This document shows positions 1 through 9,730 of a DNA stretch of 64,000 nucleotides, one piece after another (positions within the stretch are counted from its first letter, which is position 1; each line of letters starts with the position of its first letter). Location: NCBI GenBank assembly GCA_973895155.1, contig OZ316894.1, positions 25,916,001 to 25,980,000 of the forward strand, read 5' to 3'. The notes beneath the pieces are model-generated. The model did not search any database. It had not been told where the DNA came from and was given only the letters and a program-made list of their open reading frames with translations. This DNA is from Marsupella aquatica. Taxonomy: Eukaryota; Marchantiophyta. Made by a program: the position numbers and the translations under genes.

Positions 1-136
1 TCGTGGACCAGTTTCTCAGTTATTCTACATCATATGCTGGTGATGATTTGCTTACCAAAGTTGATAACATAATTTGTTCTAAAACAAAAGCGAATCTTGT
101 TCTATATCTGGGTGACAAGGGGTAATGGATGCGCAG

Positions 137-943
137 GTATTCAGGCAATTGGAAGAGCTCGGCATGAGGATGACCAAGGAAACTTATGACGTATTGATTT
201 ATAGCCATTTAAAGACGCAGAACTGGAGAGCGGGTCTTGAGGTGAGTGAACCGATTTTGTGAGAGGCCTAAAGTTTGAAATTGTTGCAATTGTGCAGAAC
301 TGTGCCTAAACTGTGACGCCAATGTTTTTGGAACAGATATTGGACAAATTCAAAGCTGATAATCTGTATCCTGACCTCAAAGCATATAAGATTCTTCTGA
401 AATGTTTGGAGGAAGTTGAGCAGTGGGATGTGTGTATTGAAGTCTACGACCAAATGAAGGCTAGCGGGTTGTTCTCTTTACAACCTTTCCATCGCATTTT
501 AAGGTTCAATTTTAAAGGCTTTGTTGCTGGCAACAAGATGAGAAATTGTCTTTGAAAGTTCATATGCCAGGAAATTCCCGTTTTCGGATTTGACTTAGGA
601 TACTCTCACTGCGAAGCAAGGTGATTTCACTCGAGCTTCTGCAATGTAGTTCACTGAGAAGTGTGGGTGATAAAACCCCTCTCTCAGAAGCTGGTTTGTG
701 CATCAAAATGCTCTTTTGGTGAAAGTTCACTCCTTTCGCTGTCACTGTGACGAGGGAATGGTAGGTTCAGTTCTATTGCGAGTTGCCACTTCGTATACTG
801 AAGCCTTTTGGCTGCTTGCCTGGTGTTATAACAGGTATTCCCTGGATCTTGACGTCTCTAGTGTGATGCTGAACGCATTGAGAGCAAGAGGACAAAAAGA
901 AAGGGCACAAGAGGTCGAATTGAATATTGAATTTGCTAGATAG
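137..943 (+). CDS. PPR-like protein, 3' end (partial gene, three exons)
   Basis: Three exons join in frame: 137-241 (35 codons), 337-503 and 835-943, ending at TAG 941-943. Introns are GT-AG: donor at 242 after GGTCTTGAG, acceptor ending 336, donor at 504 after TTTTAAG, acceptor ending 834. The joined protein carries helix pairs typical of pentatricopeptide repeats, such as TYDVLIYSHLKTQNWRAGLE and DLKAYKILLKCLEEVEQWD, spaced about 35 residues apart, and ends with a basic/acidic tail (RARGQKERAQEVELNIEFAR). PPR proteins are mostly organelle RNA-binding factors; that role is family knowledge, not visible here. Upstream, bases 1-39 may be another exon (frame 1, donor GTGATG at 40) that joins in phase, but about ten residues expected between repeats would then be missing, so the 5' side is unresolved. 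It could also be a related helical-repeat protein. Confidence 0.6.
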
Positions 944-2640
944 GAAACTGAAGGAATTCTAAAGGGAGCAGTGTCGTCACTGAATCATTGAGATGTACAA
1001 CTTCTCTGTTCAGTCATTTGTAAATACAAGGTGGTAAGGTCCCCCGTTCAAAATTTTCTAAACTTGCTTTCTCCAACAAACTTTAAAGGACTGTAGTATG
1101 TTGCAATCTTTGAAGGAAATGGTTATTGTCCCGTTAAGTTCAGCCGTCCTCTATGAGAACGAGAAGCATCAACCCAAATTCTTGGTCTGGTGATCACTAA
1201 GTTATGAAGTAATGATTTTTGTGCAACCAACTCGAAAGCGTTTGTTTTTGGAATGCTCCATGTCCAATTACCTGTCCCTGCGAGCCAAGTCAATGCTTGC
1301 GCTGTAAGTTCGAACGAGTCAAGTAAATCAATATATAGTTTTTAGAATGGCATTTCTCAGCAAAGGGATCTTAGGTTCCTACTTTGTAAGTTTGTCCAAA
1401 GTGGGAAACCAGATAGGAAAATGCTCAATAATAAGAGGGACACTAAACTCAAGATATTTGGATTAATACTTTTCTATAACGCAGAAATCATTACAACTGT
1501 ACTAGCCACAACCCTTCATAACAAAGACTGAAACACACAGCACTAACAGACATCAAAGTCACTAAAGCCATGCACGAAATGTGCAGCTACTTTCTACTGT
1601 AGAGCTCTACAGTTTGAAACCTAGTCCTATGACGGTCTTCCCCATTTGTCTTCGGAATTTCTGAGATGTCTAAACTATTTTTGTATTTCTTCTTTGTTCT
1701 TCTGTTTACTGTCTGCCAATCAATCAGAATATACAAACATATTTAGACTATTTTAGTAAGAGCATGATGCAAAAAAGGACACGGCTCACATGTCTCTACT
1801 TATCCAACAAGGTGAGCGAGCCACATAATCAAAAAGTGGCATCAACTGCATTTCGCATTTCTTAAAAGTAGGATTGGTTGTTTGGTTTAACATCCCGAGA
1901 TTATAGGGAACTGAGACTCGTACAATTTTGTAAGGATTCTTCTGTAGAGGCTCTTGCGTACTCAATTTCATGGATATTTTTTCATATTTGCCACAGACGT
2001 AGAAGAAAATTCATGAAGGAAGGATGGTTTTTCGTACAAGACGGGGCACATTTAAATGGAGGACCACACCCTCGTTTATCTCGCCAAGAAACAATTGGGC
2101 AGTTTTTTCGTATGGGTGGGACAGCATTTCAACTGTGCAACGAATCAGATCGCAGCAGAGCTAAATCAAAGACAAAAGGAATATGACAAAGAGGCAGGAT
2201 TAAATATGTGAAGTCAAATGCCAAGGGAAATGTTTTTTGATTGAAGGCTTGAAGAAGTGTTAAATATGTGAGGTCAAATGCATCTTTCCAATATTTGGTA
2301 CCTATCGCATTTCGACTTTATCTACACGCAAAGGACAAACTCTTCTTCCTGTTATAATATAGTTTCCTTTTTGCTTCATTCAAAAAACTGTGCACTCTAT
2401 GCGTAGGGATTAAAAGCTCGCCATACGTAGTGGACAAGGTTGAAAGAAACAAAAAGTGATGTGAGAACTATGTTCTAAGTCTACACTTTCACAGAAAAAT
2501 TAAATTAACAATGATACGCTGGCTGAGGAAAAGAACATTGGAGAAATGGAAACACAAACAAACATCACTCAGCTTTGTCCCCCTCACCATCTCTTTTCGT
2601 TTACCTGACTATACTTAGATGAGGGACGGTCCCTCTGCCC
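944..2640. other. Intergenic stretch, no gene recognised
   Basis: AT-rich sequence downstream of the PPR-like gene. The first few hundred bases are presumably its 3' UTR. Reading frames are short and show no recognisable domain. A 22-base near-identical direct repeat starts at 2200 and 2260 (core TTAAATATGTGA, then GTCAAATGC). Confidence 0.5.
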
Positions 2641-2721
2641 CCCCCTGTCCCTTTTCCGCAGCAATGGCCCAGTCGGGGGACCCTCCTGTCATTTCTCTGG
2701 TACCCCCGGTGTCCCGGGCTG

Positions 2722-3378
2722 TTGGCCTGTCAGCAGACCCCACCTGTTGTCCCTCTGGTCCCCCCCATTTCACCAGCTGTCAGCCCATCTGAGGATCCCA
2801 CTGTTTGTTCCTCCAGTCGACCCCATTACACCCGGTGTTGCCCCATCTGCGGCAGGGTCTGCGGCCCACCTGTTTGCCCCTACTTCCCCCTGGGACCCTC
2901 CCCCCCCTTCCTGCTTGTTGGCACCCTGGCCTATCCACCCTGGTGCTTCCATGAAGATCCTTCTGTTCTTGCCCCTCCCATTCCCATGCTTGTCGGATCT
3001 TCCAGGCCCTCTTCCTGGTTTGCCCCTTCCCACCGCCTGCCTTCGGACATGGACCCACCTGAAGTGCCCCCTTCTTTGGTTCACCCCCCCCCCCCCCCCC
3101 CACCCCCCCTCTATCGCGTGCCCATTTTGGGGAAACCCTTGTCTCTTCTTCTCAGGCCATGGTCCTTTACCAGAGTTTGGACTAGCCAATCATCCCCCCT
3201 GCACTGTTCCCCTGACTCTCCCCCTCCCCCTCCGCCCTCTTACCCTTTGGCTTCTCTGTCCCCCTCTCTTCTTTTGCCTCCTTTATTAGGCCCCCTCTCT
3301 CCAGCTCCGGCTCTCCCCCCACCCGAGGACATACTGCTTTCTTCCCCATATGCACCCACCTTAGGTCCTACTTCATGA
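2722..3378 (+). pseudogene. Proline-rich N-terminal remnant of the RT element
   Basis: An open frame of 218 codons, extremely proline-rich, with one Cys cluster (CCPICGRVCGPPVCP). The plus strand is strongly C-rich and G-poor, with an 18-base C run at 3084-3101. Several overlapping frames are open here because the base composition is skewed, so openness is weak evidence for a gene. Its position just upstream of the recognised N-terminal RT-element homology suggests it is the proline-rich leader region of that element; the preserved copy also has a proline-rich stretch before its conserved part. No host function is proposed. Confidence 0.4.
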
Positions 3379-4260
3379 CCTGCCCTCCTGCTGCACCGCC
3401 ATCTCTTTCTTCCTCCCCCCCTCTGACTTTGCCCTCCTGTCCTTTGTCCCCCACTTCCAAACCTCCCGTCCCTGCCCTTCCCCTTGGACCCTCCTTCCTC
3501 TTGTTATGGACGTCCCCTTATGAGCATCCCTCTCTCTCTTGAATTCCACTAGTCTCCTCTGACTCCCACTTTTGATCTGCCAGCACCGTCCCTCCTCCTG
3601 TCCCACTTCCCCTTCGGATGTTTGAGTCCAATATTGGTACCAGCAATCTGGTTTGTCCTATCATAGTCATTCTTGTCGGGCTTTGCATGACCCCTCATAT
3701 TCCACTATAGCCCCCTCCCAGCCCCCTTCAAGTCTCCCACATCTTGGGATTGGTTGGCCCATTTGGATGTCCTGGCCGCTGCCTCTAACCTGGTTTTTTC
3801 ACCCCCATATATACACACACGTCTCCTTGTGCCTTTGTGGCCCCTTCTTCAGTGTGCCTTTCATCTCCCCGCAAATCGACTGGCTCACAATCCCTTGGAT
3901 GTGGGCACCTGGTCATTGTTACTTTTGTTACCTCATTGGGTCTTGGTTCTGCCTCCTTGCGGGGCACTAGTACTAGGCATTTGGAGATCATTGTCCACTT
4001 GCAATATTTCATGTAGAGATATTTGGGTTCACCTTCAGGAGGAGTATTATTATCAATTAGGGACAATTGCAGAATTGGGCAGTTGGTTCTCCTCAGGTGC
4101 CCCCCGAGGTGCCCCTGCTTCCTCTTCTCTGATCTAGCATCATCTCTATCAGTGTCTCATGTTAGACCTAGTTCTCACCAGATGCACTGTTAGGCACCCC
4201 TCTCATCCACTTGTTCTTTTGAGGCAACCATTGCAGCCCTTCAGTTCCTTCATCCCCCTC

Positions 4261-4543
4261 CCGGGGTCCTCACTTCTTTTCTTCCGACCCATCACGCGCG
4301 AATAAGTATAGGGTTTTTTTTATTGGGTTTAGTGAAATACTTTTAAATTTTTGTTGAAGAACATTAGGGTAATTTAAATCCAATTTTGAGAATTATAAGA
4401 ATCATAGGGTTTTTTAAATTCAAATATGAGAATATTCTTGGAATATTCCATTAAGTTAGAGGTAAAAAAATTTGTAAAAAAAACTTTATTAACTTTTAGG
4501 GTGTTTATTCCCCCAAAACTTCGAGCGTGATATGGGACACCCC
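4261..4543 (-). mobile_element. Small inverted-repeat element, family 1, diverged copy
   Basis: On the minus strand this aligns along its whole length with the copies at 17739, 22729, 39754 and 49405: start GGGGTGTCCCATAT, a middle with AATATTCCAAGAATATTC, two blocks resembling CCCTAATGTTCTT, then CCAATAAAA and CGCGCGTGATG, ending AAGTGAGGACCCC. It is the most diverged copy and lies inside the decayed RT element. Confidence 0.55.
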
Positions 4544-5399
4544 TTGGATTGAGGCCCCCAAGATCCCCCTGCGTCGACTGAGGTTCCAAAGTTTTTTTGG
4601 GAGTATACAGAAGACAGAGATTTCTCTTGCCCGTAATGTGTTCACTTTGGTTTTCTTTCACCTGCCGCATCCTTCTGTTGGCAACATATTTAGGATATGG
4701 TTTGGAGCCTGGCTATTGGCTAGCCCTCTTTGGGGCCCCTTTTGTTTGAGCTTGTTCACTTTCACCATCTCCGTGTGCCTTCGGCCTGGTCAACCCAACC
4801 CATGTTTTGTGGGCCCACCCACTTGTGTTTGTGGGGCATCATTGGCAGGCCCCGCATGGAGTCCATATCCTTAGGTGTAGTCCCAAAAGTGAGAGGACTA
4901 CAATTGAGACTGTGACACACAATGCCATTCAGGATGTGGTGGCTGCCATTGCATGGGACTCTTGATACATGTCACAACGGAGCAGATCCATGTGCTTCCA
5001 CACCAAGATGGCTAATCTAGTCTTTTCTCGGGCATGAGTGCAAGCCCTTGGCAATGTGGTCATTGTTGATCCTACTGGCCTGCCTACTAGTGGGAATAAT
5101 GTTTTGATTTCTGCCCATGTTTGGGACTATGCTATTGCCAAGGCCGCTCAGCTCACCCCATGACTGAGGACGAAGCGTACACTGCTCGTTACCCTAGCAA
5201 TTTTTCCACCTGCTTGCTTGGAGGTCTTCAAGGTCTCTACACCCCTGGGCTACACCCCAGTTTGTATTGTTTCCTACTGTTTGGCTTGAATGTGCACTTT
5301 ATGGTGTTGGGGGTTGGCCTTATCCCCCTGTTTTGATCCCTATTGGCTTTTTTTGGCAATGGGCATCTGACGCTCTCCGTAGAGCGGGGTACATTTGAT

Positions 5400-6083
5400 A
5401 TCCTTTGTCAAGCTGATGCAGTTGGTTTTGGGGACATCTAGCTAGTGAAATCTGGCCCCTCGTTAGGACCCTCCTATGTAGTTTACCCTGGAGCTCTACC
5501 AAGCTTGATTTTCAGTGTGTAGCTGCTCAGTAGGATGTTTGTTCTGTTGCCGTTTGGTCTCTTGGGCTTTTTAGGGTTTTCTGTGCTGTCTCTTGTTGAT
5601 TGTCCCTAGTATTGGGGGTTTGGTGTTTGGGATCATGTCTCACATTTAAGGGCTTTTGTTCGTTTGCAATGTTGTATAAGACCCAAAACTCCATATTTTT
5701 ACTGAGGTACATGGATATGCTAGTGTAGGTTGGTAATGATTTCAACTGACCATGCACTACCCTACCCTCCCAAGTGACTAAAATTACTAGCCTGTGCCTT
5801 GAACTGTTTTAGTTATTTCTCAATCAGTCCCCAAATTGTATGTCTTAAAAAACCACCAAGGGCGAGCTACCATTGGTCCATGGCCTAACCGGTGGTAGTC
5901 AGCTCAATTGTCAAGAGTCACTCTCTGCCCAAAAGGGACTACACCTGTCTCCTCCTTTGTGACCTGCCATCAACCTCACCTCACCTCACCTCTCCCCACC
6001 ACAACTACAATGCTCCCACCTCACAACTACATTCTCCCATTGCCATTAGTTTGCGATGAGCTCATTTTGAGAGTCACAGTTGC
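5400..6083. other. Repeat-derived sequence, no gene
   Basis: T/G-rich sequence continuing from the RT relic, possibly its 3' untranslated part, then a CA-rich stretch with CCTCA repeats near 5970-6040. Nothing coding was recognised. Confidence 0.4.
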
Positions 6084-6442
6084 TGTTAGGCATTTACTCG
6101 ATCAAGGTCTAGGGTTATGACATGTAACCATAGTTAGGCTAACCATAGTCAAAGCTCAAGTCAGAGACATGGTTAGGTTAACTAGGATGCACACCATATG
6201 CCAAGCGGTGTTTGTCTGGATAAGTGGAACTGAGGCTCATTGTTACGGAGCCACTTGAGAGATGAGGAGAGCTTATATTGTGGAGACTTGATATGGTCAA
6301 CAAGCTTAGAGTTTAGTAAAGCTCTCTTGTGTGTTCCCATGGACATAGCCTTGAGGAGGTGAACCACGTATCTCTTGTGTCGACTACTTGCGCATTGGAT
6401 GTGTCATGTGCTTACCATTGCGACTGTTGACTATGCTCAACA
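6084..6442 (+). mobile_element. Solo LTR, Ty1/copia-like, family A
   Basis: Starts TGTTAGGCATTTACTC and ends GCTCAACA, the TG...CA form of an LTR. It contains GAGGTGAACCACGTATC followed by TCTTGTGTCGACTAC near 6356-6391, a pattern common in plant copia LTRs, also present in the copies at 16859 and 55681. Flanking 5-mers are GTTGC and GTTTC, a possible decayed target duplication. No internal retrotransposon sequence adjoins it. Confidence 0.6.
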
Positions 6443-8032
6443 GTTTCAAAAGGGGAGAAATACCTTAATTGGGGCCAAGGGCAGTGGGCAAGTTGTGAGA
6501 AGTTGTTGTGTGAAGCCGGGTGTGAAGCTGCTAAGGGCACATTTCATATTTGATGGCTACAACCTTTGGTGTCCCTTCACTTTTCCTTGGAATGTGCCCC
6601 TTCACTTTTAAACAGTCAAGCAGTGTTTTCCACCTATTGTCAATGGGAGAGCTGAGGGAGAGCACATTTACATGACCCTAAGTTTTGGTTTCTATTCATC
6701 CTTATTGGCACATTTACATGACCCTAAGTTTTGGTTTCTATTCATCCTTATTGCCCCAATCCCAATTGTGATGAAGGGGGTAGAAGAAGTGCTCCTACAC
6801 TTTCTTTATGTTGCCTCCCTCTCCAAGAACGGGGTTAGGGGAGTACAAGTGTGAATGAAAATCAACACTACTGTATCCTGTTGATTTGATCCAAAATTTA
6901 TTTATTCTCATACATTAACAAATGCTCATGACTCATCACCTCAGGAGTCCAATTGTTTTTTCCCTTCCAACCCATGACTCATTCCACAATACTAGACCTG
7001 TCAGCAAAGTGACTGTTTTTTACAATTCTTACAAGAAATTCAAAAAAGAAACTTTCCGCAAACTCCCCGCTTGACAGGTGGCCTTTTGACCAAGAGGGAC
7101 AGGAAATGGAAAAAACTCAACATGAAAGAAAGAGAAGAAAAGATTTGCCGGGAAACGCTTTTGACAACCAAAGCGACGTAAAAAATAGTTTTTATAAACA
7201 AACCTACAACACAAATCAAAAGTCATGACTTTACGGATAGGTGTGCACTGCAGACAAAATACTAAAAACTTCTTACGTTTGGCAACTTTTATTTACCTTC
7301 GATCCCTCACGGACTTCCCGTACAGTATTTACTTTGCGGTTCGGACTCCCGATCATCGCTTGACCGCGCAGGTACGGTACGCGCTCTCTACTCGTCTACC
7401 GTATTGTACAAAACTTTTACCCGGAGTATGCGTTTCTTCAAATGCGATTGGTCAACTAGCCGGCTAGTGTAGATTCGACGATTCTATACGGTAACCGGCG
7501 ATACACGATCCCCCTTCCAGGTGTAGTGATCTAGGCCCTTCCTCTCCCGGACACATGATTCTCGAGATCTGGAATCTGGTGCAGAGTCTTCCGAGCTCGG
7601 ACATTCCCCTGGCGGGCAGGTGGGGGCACGGGCAGACGGGCTGCAGGGCAGGTCAGTAGTTTTAGGCACGGAGTGTGTTTCCCAGCGCCGCCCATGCGAT
7701 TCTGTCCCGGTTAATTAAGTCAACCGCGCTACAAAGGTTCTGACTCGTCGACGACTGCCTGCTTCAGAGAGACTTCCGCTCCTCTGAATAATAAAAATTG
7801 TGCCGGCCGGCATGACTTTGCTGCGGGCCAAGGAACAAGCGCCGATAATTTTCTCAAGGGTTTGCCTTTTTCGCCAGTAGCAGATTCTAAGAAGATTCAA
7901 TATATTTGTTGCTATGTTGACATTCATTTCTGGTCACTAGAGCTCCTTACAGTAGGTTTCGTAGGTTTAAGGATAATCATCGAATTCTGACTTGCGAGTA
8001 TGTGGGTACCTGCCCACTGACGACCAAATGCA
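6443..8032. other. Gene-less interval with tandem duplication and CpG islet
   Basis: Contains a perfect 46-bp tandem duplication at 6662-6753 and, at about 7225-7750, a CpG-rich islet unlike the AT-rich DNA around it. The open frames in the islet (up to 80 codons) have no recognisable domain, so no gene is called. Confidence 0.45.
6662..6753 (+). repeat. 46-bp perfect tandem duplication
   Basis: Two identical adjacent 46-base units (6662-6707 and 6708-6753) beginning GCACATTTACATGACCCTAA. The absence of differences implies a recent event. Confidence 0.9.
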
Positions 8033-8110
8033 AGGGCTAATATTAGCCAAAAGGGGCTACTACTTTTTGGGTGAAATTTGGCTAATTTTTGCACTTAGAA
8101 AATACACTGG
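8033..8110 (+). repeat. About 75-bp dispersed repeat (GCCAAAA family), copy 1
   Basis: Pattern TTAGCCAAAAGGGGCT, TTTTTGGGTGAAATTTGG, then ATTTTTGCAC. Related copies lie near 12640 (minus), 23872, 36903 and 45763. It is short and non-coding, with partial internal palindromes around GGCCAAAA and GGCAAATTTTTGCC. Confidence 0.5.
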
Positions 8111-8869
8111 TTTGTTGCTTCTGTTCCTTTTGTTTGCTAATGATGCAGTTCCATGCAGCCTGCCCTCTACAGTTACATTCACACTGCCAAAATTTTTTGT
8201 GGAGGGTAGCATCTTTTAAGTTACTTACTAGCCTGAGTGCCCTGCGTTCCTTGAACAAAAATAGAGATGAGAACAGCATTTGGATCTCTGTTTAACCTCA
8301 ACTTTTTGTGGCTAGTTCTATTATGTCCAGTCTATTACCTAACAAAATTTGAGATTGTTCTGAGTGAGAAACCAACTGTCAATTGACGGTTCACATTTTG
8401 TGAAGGAGGCCTGAGTAGTTTGGGGATGAGCTGCAAATCACCACTTTGGGATAAACTTTTCAGCAGGTGACTATTTGAAACAGGCTGCAAAGTAATCTTT
8501 AGGAACGGATTGACAGAGAACATTTCTAACAAAACTGATAAAGGTGCGACTCAATTCTTTTGAATGTTCTGCGCCAATCCATCTGAGCTGTGGAAAGTGG
8601 TCCAAGCAAATTAAACCCCTTGGTTCATGGGCTTTATTTTCACATGGCTATACTTGTTATTTGATTTGCCATGTACTGCAATTGAATTAAGAACTCTGAG
8701 GAATGTTTGGAGTGCACTTAACATATTTAAAAGTATCCAGAAGAGTTCCTATGTGGTAAGAAATGTTCAGCCTGCTCCACAAATCTACGAATAGCATCCC
8801 ATAATTATGAAGGAAGTCTTGTCTTTAAGTATCTTTCAATGTTCAGTGTGATAAAGAGACTTCTAACTA

Positions 8870-9730
8870 CAGTGAACTCTGGATAAATGCACACTCCATA
8901 AACGCTTACCTTGGATTATTGCATGCCATCTTGTTCTTCCTTTTTTTTTACACGGGATAAGCGGGTTTTAAGCATTTTTTCTAAGCGCACCTAGGGCTAA
9001 AATAATTCCACAAAATGACAACTTTCTAAGCGCTTACCCTGGATAAGTGATTGAATGCGCTTATATGTAAATGCATAAACTCCAGAAATATCATTTACCG
9101 ATAAAGGCATGCCCATTATTAGTAGAGTACATAATGCACTTAAGGAGTTTGGGCAAAGAATTAGGGCAGGGATCAAGGTACGAGGCTGACTACGGGGTCT
9201 TTTAGTCTAGATGGCAGATGGACCTATATTGAAGGGAAATACAATGCTGAGGCAGTGGAGGGCGAAGTAGACCAGGTAGGAAGCTCCTTAGTTGAAGGGG
9301 ACTGCTCAATCCATACTGCCATCGGTCGGTACTGAAGAAGTTGTGTAGGCCCAATGTAGGAACTGTAGTCCACTTTTGTTTTTACTACGCATTGGACACA
9401 AAATGTTGTCATTTTGAAATAAAGTTTGATTTCACAGAATGTTGGTGTGATCTGGGTACATTGTAGTATATACAATGTCCATGGTGAGTTTTGGAGTCCA
9501 TATCATTGTTCATTCACTTGGTAGTGCTCAATCTGCCATCGCCCACACAAATTGGTCTCAAATACTGGAAACCCTGGATAATCACACATTTAACAAAGGA
9601 TCCCAAATTAAGCACACTTATCTATTACAGCACTTTTAGTGGGATGTGCACTTATCAAGTCATGCAACACATGCTTTAGTGCACGCCAGATACTTCTTCC
9701 CAAGATAGTGCATTTATCCAGAGTTCACTG
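8870..9730. mobile_element. Non-autonomous pogo/Lemi-type Tc1-mariner element
   Basis: The 861-bp element has perfect 23-bp terminal inverted repeats. Both ends read inward as CAGTGAACTCTGGATAA and continue six identical bases further. It is flanked on both sides by TA (8868-8869 and 9731-9732), the target duplication of Tc1/mariner elements. The terminal motif resembles the CAGT...CTCTATAAAT style of plant pogo-like elements (Emigrant/Lemi1). Several internal GGATAAG or GGATAA motifs lie near the left end. No transposase frame is visible, so it is probably an internally deleted or MITE-type derivative mobilised in trans. Confidence 0.8.

Larger units (their letters stand above)
2640..5400 (+). 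mobile_element. Decayed non-LTR-type RT element, RT core deleted
   Basis: Broken translations on the plus strand match, in order, the N- and C-terminal parts of the better preserved RT element at 51.2-54.9 kb. At 3754-4137 the frame gives LAHNPLDVGTWSLLLLLPHW where the other copy has LAHPMEVSYWSLLMLFPQW, followed by WVHLQEEYYYQL versus WEQLQEEYFLRA. At 4800-5290 the translation shows the C-terminal Cys/His region (PTCVCG, then GVHILRC) followed by THNAIQDVV, NVVIVDPTG and FPPACLEVF, with stops and frameshifts. The reverse-transcriptase core between these parts is absent. An inverted-repeat element (4261-4543) sits in the gap. CpG is scarce, as expected for old methylated repeat DNA. The ends of the relic were not found. 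Confidence 0.6.

Noticed and set aside
1-39. Extra upstream PPR exon joined at 40
   Set aside because: Phase fits but the repeat spacing would be about ten residues short, so it is mentioned only as a possibility.
2722-3378. 218-codon proline-rich frame as a host gene
   Set aside because: Frames on both strands are open because of C-rich composition, and downstream sequence matches a decayed RT element; treated as part of that relic.
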